The notes: generated by a model from the letters alone, not told the origin. DNA of 14,105 nt from JBGOUJ01 sp041477005 (GCA_041477005.1 JBGOUJ010000138.1:1-14105), one strand, 5' to 3'; positions 1 to 7,234 are shown, counted from the stretch's first letter. Translations and numbers: made by a program.

Positions 1-92
1 CCCACTAGGCCGGTGAGACCCAACAGCCCGAAGCCGCAGGCGGACTGGCGGAGCAAGGCCCGGCGCGAAACAAGGTGCCGATCAGTCGACAT
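1..92 (-). CDS. DUF1501 family protein, N-terminal fragment with Tat signal (cut by window edge)
   Basis: Only the first 30 codons are in the window. Reading from an ATG at 92-90, the protein begins MSTDRHLVSRRALLRQSACG and continues into a hydrophobic stretch (FGLLGLTGLV). This is a twin-arginine signal with RR at residues 10-11. The start lies inside the last codons of the upstream cytochrome gene, giving an 11-bp overlap in a different frame and implying translational coupling. No separate ribosome site is needed. In Planctomycetes, Verrucomicrobia and Solibacter-type Acidobacteria, the gene after a DUF1549/DUF1553 protein is very often a DUF1501 protein with exactly this kind of Tat leader. 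DUF1501 proteins resemble sulfatases or alkaline phosphatases in fold, and their substrates are unknown. The Tat leader is seen directly. The DUF1501 call is inferred from that leader and the neighbour, because the diagnostic body lies outside the window. Confidence 0.72.
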   Translation of the reverse strand, partial: MSTDRHLVSRRALLRQSACGFGLLGLTGLV

Positions 93-2844
93 AAAGGAAC
101 TCGTTGGAGGATAGAAGAATGTGGCAGAAGCTCTGCAACCGCTCCGTCGCTGGCCCCGCGGGCGCCACGGCCCCGACATACCCGAGGGCCTCGGTGGTTT
201 CCTCCTGGGTCGGTTTACGGCCCAGCAGAAGCAGATAGGCCCGCTCGATGCGGCGCGCATCGTCACTGCTCGCGCCGGCGCCGGCCAGCAGCAGCTTGGT
301 CAGTCCCTCAGCCCGCTCGGCCACGAACTGGCTGTTCATCATGAACAGCGCTTGGGGCGCGACGTTGGTCGAGGCGCGGCCTTCGCCCGTGGTGGTGGCG
401 TCGCCGAAATCAAACAAGTTGAGCAGCATCGGCAGATTCGAGCGGCGCAGCGGGATGTAGACCGTGCGGCGCTTGCTCTTCTCCGGCGAAAAGCTGAGCC
501 GGGCGGCGCTGTTCTCGCCGTCGGTGCCTTGGCCGCTCTGGAGCGTTCCGCCCATGGTCAGGTCGAGCGAACCGTCGGCGGCGAGCATCGCGTCGCGGAC
601 CTCCTCCACCTCCAGCCGCTGCCGGTTGAACCGCGACCAGAGGCGGTTCGCCGGATCCGCCTTCGCCTTTTCGGCCGTGGTCTCGCTCGACAGTTGGTAG
701 GCGCTCGAAAGCAGAATCATGCGGTGCAGCGCCTTCATCGACCAGCCGCTCTCCACAAAGCGCCGGGCCAGGAAATCCAGCAGCTCGGGGTGGGTGGGGG
801 GATCAGCGAGCGTTCCCCAGTTGCTCGGCGTCCGCACGAGGCCTTCGCCGAAGTGCCACTGCCAGACGCGGTTCACCATCACCCGGCTGGTGAGCGGATG
901 ATCCGGCTGGACCAGCCACCGCGCCAGCTCCAGCCGCCCGCTGCCTCGCGCAATCGGCGGCTGACTCTCTCCGGCCAGCACCACCGGAAACCGCTTCGGC
1001 ACCTCGTCGCCGGGGCTCGCCGTGTTTCCCCGGATAAACACGTGCTGCTGGACCGGCTCCCCTTCGGTGACGCCGTCGGCCATCGGCGGCTCCGGCGGCG
1101 CCGTCTTCTTCAGCTCGTTCCATTCGCCCTGCAGGGCGGCCAGCCGCTCCCGCGATTCCGAAGAAAACAGCGCGTCACGGTCCTTCTCTTTCTCCGGCAG
1201 CGCGAACGGGCCTTTCCCGAAGGCCACCTCGGTGAAGAAGCGGTCTTTCACCACCGTGTCCGGACTCGGCTTGTCCGGCGGCGTCATCTGGTTCTTGAGC
1301 GCCGATTCGACCTTCTTCTTCCACCGGGTGATCTCCGCCTCCCATTCGCCGGTCGCCGCTTCGAAGCGAGCTTGGTAGTCCCGGGCGATCTCGGCGGCAT
1401 TCGCATCCGTGGAGCTGCGCCAGCGCTCGAGGTGGGGAAGCACATCATCCTTCTTGGGCTTCAGGTAGCCGACCCACTTTTCGAGCACCGCGGCGTCGAG
1501 CTTCTGCCGGGCGGCGAGGTCGGCGAGGCCGGCGCCGGAAGCATAAACCTGCGGGGCGGCCAGCATGTAATCAGCCAGCCGGGGCCGCAGTCGGGCCGCG
1601 TAGCGCGCCGCTTCGGCTTCCACCACCTCGTCGATCTCCTTCTTCTTGTCCGCGGTTTTCTTCTGGTGCTCCTCGTATCGCTGATAGACCTCGGCCGGCA
1701 CCAGCGGCGCCAGGTACATCTGCGAGACCGTGCCTTCGAGCTTCTTGTAGGATTTCGTGCTGGCGAAGATCGAAGCGAGCGCGTAATAGTCCTTGGTGGA
1801 GATGGGGTCAAACTTGTGGTCGTGGCAGCGGGCGCAGGCGATCGTAAGCCCCAGCAGGCCGCGACTGGTGACATCGATCTGCTCGTCGATCGTGTCGTAA
1901 AGCATCTTCGGCTTGTCTTGCTCGGCGATGAGCTTGGGACCCAGCGCCAAGAAGCCGGTGGCGACGATGCCCCGCACATTGACTTGGCCGGGTCGCTCGC
2001 CGGGGACTTGGCCGGGTCGCTCGCCCGGCCGCTCGGCCGGCAGCAGGTCGCCGGCGATCTGCTCCATCACGAAGCGGTCGTAGGGCAGGTCGCGGTTGAA
2101 GGCGTCGATGACGTAATCGCGATAACGCCAGGCGTGGGGGTACCGATGGTCCTCGTCGGCGCCGGTCGAGTCGGCGTAGCGGGCCACATCCAGCCAATGT
2201 CTTCCCCAGCGCTCGCCGTAGCGGGGCGAGGCCAGCAGCCGGTCGACGACACGGGCGAAGGCGCCGGGTGAGCCGTCGGCCAGGAAGTCCCGAATCTCCG
2301 GCTCGGCCGGCGGCAGGCCGGTCAAATCGAAGGTTGCGCGCCGGAGCAGCGTGAGCTTGTCCGCCGGCGGCGCCGGCTGGAGGCCGCTTGCTTCGAGCTT
2401 GGCGAGGATGAATTGGTCGATCGGCGACTGCACCCAGGCTTTGTTGCGCACCAGCGGCGGCGCCGGGTCCTCCACCGGCCGCAGCGACCACAGCGGGGGC
2501 CGTCCGCCGCTGCGCTCCGGAGTCTTCGGCCACGGGGCGCCCCTCTTCACCCACTCGGCTAGATCGGCGATCTGCTGCTCGCTGAGCTTGCCCGTGGGCG
2601 GCATCTTGATCTTCCCCTGGTAGCCCACGGCCCGAACGAGCCGTTCGCCGATTGCCGGAAAGCCCTCCGGCGAGGAAAGGTCGATCCCCGCGGTCTTCAG
2701 CTTCGGGCTGTGGCAGCTCAGGCAGTTCACCGCCAGCAGCGGCCGGATCCTGGACTCAAAGAAGTCGGTTGCCTGCGGGGACTGGGCGGGAGCGGCGAGG
2801 GGCAGCAAAGCAAACAGAAGACAGATCGGCCACGTCGCACGCAT
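82..2844 (-). CDS. Exported PSCyt1-DUF1549-DUF1553 protein (planctomycete-type cytochrome c)
   Basis: This 920-residue protein starts with a Sec signal peptide (hydrophobic residues 7-19, likely cut after APA at residue 20). A cytochrome-c-like domain follows, with heme motif CLSCH at residues 41-45 and a probable distal Met at 81 (KMPP). The DUF1549 domain begins near residue 137 (SPIDQFILAKLE) and includes its hallmark CARCHDHKFDP at 337-345, a second CxxCH. A charged, lysine-rich linker around residues 390-420 probably forms a coiled coil. The C-terminal DUF1553 domain starts near 635 (LARWLVQPDHPLTSRVMVNR) and ends FLYVD. Length and domain order are typical of the family. The role is unknown; a periplasmic redox protein acting with the DUF1501 partner is the usual guess. 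The ATG at 2844 has no clear Shine-Dalgarno and lies 20 bp after the DUF3604 stop, so coupling is likely. A tandem repeat has expanded one loop (residues about 268-288). Confidence 0.93.
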   Translation of the reverse strand: MRATWPICLLFALLPLAAPAQSPQATDFFESRIRPLLAVNCLSCHSPKLKTAGIDLSSPEGFPAIGERLVRAVGYQGKIKMPPTGKLSEQQIADLAEWVKRGAPWPKTPERSGGRPPLWSLRPVEDPAPPLVRNKAWVQSPIDQFILAKLEASGLQPAPPADKLTLLRRATFDLTGLPPAEPEIRDFLADGSPGAFARVVDRLLASPRYGERWGRHWLDVARYADSTGADEDHRYPHAWRYRDYVIDAFNRDLPYDRFVMEQIAGDLLPAERPGERPGQVPGERPGQVNVRGIVATGFLALGPKLIAEQDKPKMLYDTIDEQIDVTSRGLLGLTIACARCHDHKFDPISTKDYYALASIFASTKSYKKLEGTVSQMYLAPLVPAEVYQRYEEHQKKTADKKKEIDEVVEAEAARYAARLRPRLADYMLAAPQVYASGAGLADLAARQKLDAAVLEKWVGYLKPKKDDVLPHLERWRSSTDANAAEIARDYQARFEAATGEWEAEITRWKKKVESALKNQMTPPDKPSPDTVVKDRFFTEVAFGKGPFALPEKEKDRDALFSSESRERLAALQGEWNELKKTAPPEPPMADGVTEGEPVQQHVFIRGNTASPGDEVPKRFPVVLAGESQPPIARGSGRLELARWLVQPDHPLTSRVMVNRVWQWHFGEGLVRTPSNWGTLADPPTHPELLDFLARRFVESGWSMKALHRMILLSSAYQLSSETTAEKAKADPANRLWSRFNRQRLEVEEVRDAMLAADGSLDLTMGGTLQSGQGTDGENSAARLSFSPEKSKRRTVYIPLRRSNLPMLLNLFDFGDATTTGEGRASTNVAPQALFMMNSQFVAERAEGLTKLLLAGAGASSDDARRIERAYLLLLGRKPTQEETTEALGYVGAVAPAGPATERLQSFCHILLSSNEFLYVD
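1981..2028 (-). repeat. 24-bp in-frame tandem repeat inside the DUF1549 domain
   Basis: Two head-to-tail 24-bp copies (1981-2004 and 2005-2028) are identical over their first 21 bases and differ at one of the last three. A shorter, diverged GCTCGGCCGG piece follows. Because 24 is a multiple of three, the effect is an 8-residue repeat (GERPGQVP-like) in the protein, at about residues 268-288. It lies between the AGDLLP segment and the conserved IVATGFLALGPK segment. It probably extends a surface loop. Confidence 0.9.
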
Positions 2845-2864
2845 TCGGCAACCCAGTATATCAC

Positions 2865-5684
2865 CTACCGGCGCACCCAGATCGGCGACGACCAGGCCAT
2901 CTGGTCGTTGGCTTGTATCACGCGGATATAGTAATAGCTTTCCCCCGGCGCGCCCGGCTGGTTGTCGACGTAGGTGAAGGTCGCTTCCTTCTTGAGCGGC
3001 TGCAGGTTGTGGACGAAAGTGTTGTTCTTGAGGACGTCGATCTGGCGGATCGGCGCCGTGCCGATGACCTTGACCCAGAGGCGTACCGGGCCGGCGGCGC
3101 GCACGATCTCCCCTTGCAGGTATTCCTTGTCGCCGGCCTGCAGGCGGTAATCCAGGATGATGTTGTCGGTGGCGCCGTAGGAGTGGCGCAGGCGCATGGC
3201 GTCGACCAGGCCCTCGCGGGTGAAGTCGGTGGCGATGGTGCAGGCGTAGGAGACGTGAGTGGACAGGTGATCGGAGCTCGACTGCACACCCAGCTTATAG
3301 CCCTTCGCCCACGCGTTCCAGACGTAGCCGGCGGGACGGAAGCCGCCCGGCGCGGAGCCGGGCTCCTTGGCGTTGGCGGCCTTGGGAGCGCCTTCGTATT
3401 CGGCCGAGACGCGGTCGCCCTGGTAGATCTCGACCAGCGGCTCGACCTCGGGATCGTTGTCGCGCCAGTCGGTGCCCATGGTCGTGGCGGAGGTGTGGGA
3501 GATGGCGATGCCGTGGTTGAGCTTGAGGTACTCGTAAAGAGCCTTGGCGCCAAGCTGTCCCTTCTGTTCGGCGTCGGGAATGGGCAGCGTGGGAACTCCG
3601 CGCCGGGTGAAGATCACGTTGCGGTGCCCGTTGGGGTAGACCACGCTGCGCTCATAGACGTAAAGGGGCGTGAAGACGCCGGGGGCGAAGAGCAGATCGG
3701 CCATCTGCTGCTCCAGCCAGCGGACGTATTCGACGTCGGGGCCGCCGAAGTTGTTGTGATCGCTGACTCCGAGGAAATCCAGCCGCGCGGCGTCGATCGC
3801 GTAGCGATAGGTGTCCTCCAGCGAGCCGTCGTTGTTGCCGTCCATGGAGAACTCGGTGTGGCGGTGAGTGTCGCCGCGATAGATGTGGTAGGTCTTGCCG
3901 CCGGACTGGATCGTGTAGCCGTGGATCGCGGCCAGGTCGGCGGCTTCGCCCTCATGGACCGCAAAGGGCTTCAGCTCCGGCGCCCGTCGCGGAGAGAGCA
4001 CGGGCGGCGCCGCGGAAGCCGGCGGTGGGATGCGGCCGGCGTAAACGTCGGCGTGGTTGAAGAGAAATTCTTCGTAATCCCGGTTGTCGGTCGGCCAGGC
4101 GACGGATATTCCGCCGCTCGAATCCGCCCCGAGGCCGATTCGCACGTTCAGGCGGCCCTGGCTGGCCGGGATCTCGACCGGGGTGCTCCAACGGTCGCCC
4201 GCATAATAGGTCCCGAGGATCTCCCAGGCCGCGCGGTGGGCAGGCGCGTCGCTGGGCGTATCGGGAACGCGCAGGACCCGGCGCCGGTAGAAGAGCCACA
4301 GGCGCCCCTGGCTGTCGCCTTGAAGCTGGGGCACGTCGCTGTAGCCGCCTTCGAGCGGGACCGGCCGCGGCGGCTCCATCCATTGGCCGCCCGCGTAAAC
4401 CGCCACCCCGATCGAGCGCCACTGGTAAAGCCGCGTACCCTCGTTGGGCCGCACCAGGAATCCCGTGTCCTTGCCCCAGTGGATGCCCGCTTCATTCCAG
4501 GCCGCCCACAAGCGGCCGCCGGCATCACAAGCCAGGCTCACGTGCGCCTCAAACCGGGGTGTGGCTGCCACCGGGATGACGTCGGACCAGCGGCCGTCCT
4601 GGTGGATGCGCATTACGACGTCATAGTCGCCCTTATCGTAAGTGTCCCAGGCGACGTACACCCGGCCGGCCCCGTCGGCCGCGATCGCCGGCTCCCAGTC
4701 GTTGGCCGGCGAGGTCGAGACCCGCTCGGGGGCCGACCAAGCGGCGCCGTCGTAACGGCGGGCAAAGATGTCGGAATGCCCGTTGCGAAAGCCCTGCCAG
4801 ACCAGCCACAAGTTGCCGTTCGAGTCGGTGGCCAGGTTGTGATAGAGGTCGGGCTGCGGGTCGTCGGTGAGCCGCGCCGTCGCCGACCAGGAGCGGCCGT
4901 CAAAGCTGCGCCCGTAAAGATCCCAGTTGCCGTTTTGCTGTGCGGACCAAACGGCCCAGAGCCGCCCCTGCCGGTCCCGAGCGAGCTTGACCAGAAAATA
5001 GTCTCCCGGCTCCTCGCTTACGGTCTGGATCGCCGACCAGGAGCGGCCGTCGAAGTGCCGCAGCAGAATCTCGTTGGCCCGATTGCGGTAGCCGACCCAC
5101 GCGGTCCACAGCTCGGCATTCGGCCCCGTGAGCAGCGTGGCGAAATCATTCTGATATTCGGGGGCGGAAAGAAGCTGGGCTGCCGGCACGCGATCGACCA
5201 CCACGCTGCCGCCAAGCAAACGGACCGGCTCGCCAGTCTTCAGCGCGTCCACCTCGACGCGAAAGGAGCCCTGCGGCGTTTGAAAGTTCACCGCCCGAGC
5301 CTGGCGGACATCGACAATCAGCCCCGGCACAAGGATGGGCGCGGTAGGGGCGTCGACCCGTTCTTCCTCCCAGGGACGCCGCTGAAAGATGGGGCCGCTG
5401 CGAGTGGAGACGGTCCACGCGGTATTCGACTGAACCGAGTCGCCCGGCCGCGGACGCCAGAGCCGCAGGTTCACCACCTCGCCCCCCTCGGCGTCGAGCG
5501 TCCCGCTCCAGGAGCGCGGCACGCGGTCGCTCGCCCCGAGCCGAACGCGAAACGAAGCAGTCGCCGCCGGCCAGGAAGGGGACTGGGCGGCCGGACGGCT
5601 GGACGAAGGACCGACCAGCCAAGCCGCGAGCGCCACTCCAGCCAGAACGGCGTCCGACACGCGAACGGTCTTATCGGTGTTCAT
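2865..5684 (-). CDS. Exported beta-propeller / DUF3604 (PHP-like metal-dependent) fusion protein
   Basis: This 939-residue protein starts with an exported leader (hydrophobic residues 12-25). The ATG at 5684 is set by GGAGGA at 5691-5696 with a 6-nt spacer. Residues about 170-500 hold repeated blade-like units (DGRSWSA, then roughly D-x-x-G-x-LW-x-x-W, then NGNWDLYGRSFDG) with a period of about 50 residues, as in BNR or Kelch-like propellers. The C-terminal third is DUF3604. GDTHRHTEFSMDG near residue 602, LGVSDHNNFGG near 638 and AISHTSATTMGTDWR near 728 supply the His/Asp ligands expected of a PHP-like metal site. The tail (about 830-939) is beta-rich and may be an accessory domain. The DUF3604 substrate is unknown; hydrolysis of a phosphoester or similar bond is inferred from the PHP-like motifs. 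The gene lies 59 bp after the sigma-factor gene and 20 bp before the cytochrome gene, which suggests cotranscription. Confidence 0.88.
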   Translation of the reverse strand: MNTDKTVRVSDAVLAGVALAAWLVGPSSSRPAAQSPSWPAATASFRVRLGASDRVPRSWSGTLDAEGGEVVNLRLWRPRPGDSVQSNTAWTVSTRSGPIFQRRPWEEERVDAPTAPILVPGLIVDVRQARAVNFQTPQGSFRVEVDALKTGEPVRLLGGSVVVDRVPAAQLLSAPEYQNDFATLLTGPNAELWTAWVGYRNRANEILLRHFDGRSWSAIQTVSEEPGDYFLVKLARDRQGRLWAVWSAQQNGNWDLYGRSFDGRSWSATARLTDDPQPDLYHNLATDSNGNLWLVWQGFRNGHSDIFARRYDGAAWSAPERVSTSPANDWEPAIAADGAGRVYVAWDTYDKGDYDVVMRIHQDGRWSDVIPVAATPRFEAHVSLACDAGGRLWAAWNEAGIHWGKDTGFLVRPNEGTRLYQWRSIGVAVYAGGQWMEPPRPVPLEGGYSDVPQLQGDSQGRLWLFYRRRVLRVPDTPSDAPAHRAAWEILGTYYAGDRWSTPVEIPASQGRLNVRIGLGADSSGGISVAWPTDNRDYEEFLFNHADVYAGRIPPPASAAPPVLSPRRAPELKPFAVHEGEAADLAAIHGYTIQSGGKTYHIYRGDTHRHTEFSMDGNNDGSLEDTYRYAIDAARLDFLGVSDHNNFGGPDVEYVRWLEQQMADLLFAPGVFTPLYVYERSVVYPNGHRNVIFTRRGVPTLPIPDAEQKGQLGAKALYEYLKLNHGIAISHTSATTMGTDWRDNDPEVEPLVEIYQGDRVSAEYEGAPKAANAKEPGSAPGGFRPAGYVWNAWAKGYKLGVQSSSDHLSTHVSYACTIATDFTREGLVDAMRLRHSYGATDNIILDYRLQAGDKEYLQGEIVRAAGPVRLWVKVIGTAPIRQIDVLKNNTFVHNLQPLKKEATFTYVDNQPGAPGESYYYIRVIQANDQMAWSSPIWVRR
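4881..5051 (-). repeat. Propeller-blade direct repeat, 150-bp period
   Basis: A 21-bp string (CGCCGACCAGG followed by AGCGGCCGTC, plus strand) occurs at 4881-4901 and again at 5031-5051. The spacing is exactly 150 bp, or 50 codons. Both copies encode DGRSWSA at the same point of consecutive blades, so at least two blades arose by recent duplication or conversion. Other blades (for example at 4731-4745 and 4180-4200) carry diverged forms of the same peptide. Confidence 0.85.
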
Positions 5685-5743
5685 CGGCGTTCCTCCGCGG
5701 CTTCACGCATAGCGACATTCTATACGGAATCCGTTGGAGCGCC

Positions 5744-6574
5744 TCAGTACCGGGTGAATTTCCGCGTAAGCTCCATGAGGAATTCATGAAACTTGGTTCC
5801 CTCGGCATGGAGGGGCTCGATCGTCCGCACGATGGCCAGGCGGCGATCGAAGGCGGCGGCGCGCTCCTGCGCCGTCGGGCGCGGCTCGAGATCGATCTGG
5901 AACAGCGCCTGCTCGGTATGGCGGCGGTCGGCGTAAGTCAAAGTGTCGAGAGCGGCGCACTCGTTGCAGGAGCCGTCTTTGTTGATCAGCGAGCAGCGCT
6001 GGTCGAGGTGCTCGACCAGCGTCTGCCGTGCCTGCTGCACGCGGAACCGCAGTGTCTGAGAAGGAATTCCCTGGGCCGTCGCCGCTTCCTCGGGCGAGAA
6101 GCCGTGCACCTCGGCGAGCAGCAGCGCGGCTTGCTCGTGCGGCGGCAGCGTGCGGCCCAGGCGGGTGAAGCAGAAGTCAATGTGTTCGCGCAGATTGTAT
6201 GAGGTGTGCAGGTCCGAGTCGTGGAGCGCCTGGAGGCGGCGGCGCACGCCCGCGTCCTCACGGGCCCTTTGGCCGGCCCGGAACAGCGCCTCCGGGTCCC
6301 AGGTCTTCTCCCCGGCCAGGTGACCGACTGCGACCCGAGCGGCGATGCCGAAGATCCAGGGACGAAACGAGGCCCCCGGCGCCAGTCGCTCGATGGTTTC
6401 CAGCGCCTCGACCGCCGTCTCCTGGGCCAGGTCGTCGGCGTCGGCCCGCACGGCAATCATCCGGTAGAGAAACGCTGCCAACGGCCGCTCCAGCGGCGCG
6501 TACAACTCGGCGAAAGCCTCCCGGTCGCCCTGCCTGGCCCTCTCCATCAGCGCGGATTCGGGAACAACAGCCAC
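5744..6574 (-). CDS. RNA polymerase ECF-type sigma-70 factor with cysteine-containing C-terminal tail
   Basis: This is a 276-residue sigma factor. Sigma region 2 spans about residues 10-80 (LMERARQGDREAFAELY, DADDLAQETAVEALETI, RPWIFGIAARVA). Region 4 spans about 130-192 (LPPHEQAALLLAEVHGFSPE, then the helix-turn-helix GIPSQTLRFRVQQARQ). ECF factors usually end near here, but this protein adds about 85 residues. The extension begins with cysteines at 194, 203 and 206 (RCSLINKDGSCNEC), a possible zinc or redox site, and continues as a charged helical segment. No anti-sigma gene is adjacent. The start is uncertain. GTG at 6574 follows GGAAGG with no spacer, an upstream in-frame ATG is followed at once by TAA, and ATG at 6547 lacks a ribosome site. 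It lies 59 bp downstream of the 139-residue unknown gene and 59 bp before the DUF3604 gene, so it may be cotranscribed with, and control, these exported proteins. Confidence 0.9.
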   Translation of the reverse strand: MAVVPESALMERARQGDREAFAELYAPLERPLAAFLYRMIAVRADADDLAQETAVEALETIERLAPGASFRPWIFGIAARVAVGHLAGEKTWDPEALFRAGQRAREDAGVRRRLQALHDSDLHTSYNLREHIDFCFTRLGRTLPPHEQAALLLAEVHGFSPEEAATAQGIPSQTLRFRVQQARQTLVEHLDQRCSLINKDGSCNECAALDTLTYADRRHTEQALFQIDLEPRPTAQERAAAFDRRLAIVRTIEPLHAEGTKFHEFLMELTRKFTRY

Positions 6575-6594
6575 CCTTCCATTTTACATGGGGG

Positions 6595-6637
6595 CTTTCA
6601 CTCTACATGCCGCTTTCACTCTACATGCCGCTTTCAC
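6595..6637 (-). repeat. 18-bp tandem repeat in the leader of the sigma-factor gene
   Basis: The plus-strand unit CTTTCACTCTACATGCCG occurs at 6595-6612 and 6613-6630, exactly repeated. A 7-base partial copy follows at 6631-6637, and a diverged relative (ATTTTACATGGGGG) lies on the other side at 6581-6594. On the coding strand each unit carries TGA followed by ATGTAG, a start codon directly followed by a stop. The TGA at 6634-6636 is the stop of the upstream gene, and the next two TGAs are in the same frame. Confidence 0.92.
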
Positions 6638-7053
6638 GCGGCGCGGGACCAGGACTCCCGCACCTCCCGCACCTCTTGAATCGGCGAGGTCAGGATGGCG
6701 CCGTGACAAGGGTGGCAAAACTCCAGGCGCATTCCCCGGCCGATAAAACGCCTCTTGAGCATCGCCCCGCCCCAAGTCGAGCCGTGGACATTTACAAGGA
6801 CGGATTGTGGGCAGAACGTGGGGTGGCCACTGATCAGGGCCTCGCCGTCGCCTCGATATTCCAGGGTGTAGAAGCGATTCTGCGTCTCCACCTCCAGCAC
6901 AGAGCCGACCCCCAGGTCGTCCAGGAACACCCCGCCCTCGATTTCCGACTGGATGATGTTGTGGTTGATTTGGTCGGAAAGATGGAGGCTCGAGACAAAG
7001 AGGTCCGGCTCGGTTCGATCGGGCCTGCGGACGGTGGATCGGCTGCCGCTCAT
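6634..7053 (-). CDS. Conserved small protein of unknown function (139 aa)
   Basis: I do not recognise a named family, although the composition and motifs look like a real, conserved soluble protein. There is no signal peptide or membrane segment. The N-terminal 20 residues are polar. Then comes a patterned region (HLSDQINHNIIQSEIEGGVF at 24-43) and a probably all-beta core (GVGSVLEVETQNRFYTLEY, EALISGHPTFCPQSVLVNVH). A glycine-rich stretch follows (GSTWGGAMLKRRFIGRGMRL at 91-110). Near the end is FCHPCHG (C113, C116, with C81 nearby), a possible metal site. The ATG at 7053 is preceded by GGCGGGA about 3 nt away, an adequate ribosome site. The 18-bp repeat begins at its stop codon. It lies 59 bp before the sigma-factor gene on the same strand, so it may work with it, for example as a regulator or sensor. 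That link is inferred from position only. Confidence 0.72.
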   Translation of the reverse strand: MSGSRSTVRRPDRTEPDLFVSSLHLSDQINHNIIQSEIEGGVFLDDLGVGSVLEVETQNRFYTLEYRGDGEALISGHPTFCPQSVLVNVHGSTWGGAMLKRRFIGRGMRLEFCHPCHGAILTSPIQEVREVRESWSRAA

Positions 7054-7168
7054 GCTTCCCGCCTACCACCCTTATCGGCACGCCGATTGCCAAACCGCAA
7101 TCTGGTGAAAAAAAGAGGCTAAGTGGATGCAAAATAAGGCGTTGCACCGCCAACGGCAGGGCCGCCGG

Positions 7169-7196
7169 GACCTTGGTGCAAATTTGCACCAAGGTC
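7169..7196. promoter_or_regulatory. Perfect 28-bp palindrome, candidate operator or stem-loop
   Basis: The left arm reads GACCTTGGTGCAAA and the right arm is its exact reverse complement, with the centre between 7182 and 7183. As DNA it is an ideal dimer-binding site. As RNA it would form a 12-bp stem with an AATT loop. No T-tract follows on either strand, so it is not a standard intrinsic terminator. It lies 116 bp upstream of the 139-residue/sigma gene pair and 158 bp beyond the stop of the PLP-enzyme gene, so it could serve either side. Confidence 0.75.
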
Positions 7197-7218
7197 AGGC
7201 TGGGCCTGAAGGCTAGCC

Positions 7219-7234
7219 GCAAGCGGAAGCTTGC
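7219..7234. repeat. Short inverted repeat (6-bp stem, 4-nt loop)
   Basis: GCAAGC at 7219-7224 and GCTTGC at 7229-7234 flank GGAA. There is no T-run on either side. It lies 23 bp from the large palindrome and downstream of the PLP-enzyme gene. It may be part of a transcription end region or an intergenic repeat element, and there is too little to decide. Confidence 0.45.

Noticed and set aside
121..2271. Long plus-strand open frame opposite the cytochrome/DUF1549/DUF1553 gene
   Set aside because: It is antisense to a clearly recognisable protein and has an Arg/Gly/Leu-rich composition with no domain. Stops are rare in this frame because of the high GC content.
2652..5789. 1045-codon plus-strand open frame opposite the DUF3604 gene
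   Set aside because: The minus-strand frame has a signal peptide, propeller blades and PHP-like motifs. The plus frame is low-complexity and overlaps two real genes.
6547..6589. Alternative starts for the sigma factor
   Set aside because: ATG 6589 is followed at once by TAA, and ATG 6547 has no ribosome site. GTG 6574 is kept, but with stated doubt.
6584..7222. 212-codon minus-strand frame across the 139-residue gene and repeats
   Set aside because: It is a shadow in another frame. It runs through the intergenic palindrome and ends in a repeated RVKAAC peptide produced by the 18-bp repeat.
7169..7234. Intrinsic terminator for the PLP-enzyme gene
   Set aside because: The hairpins are strong, but neither strand has a T-tract after them, so they are described as a palindrome and an inverted repeat.
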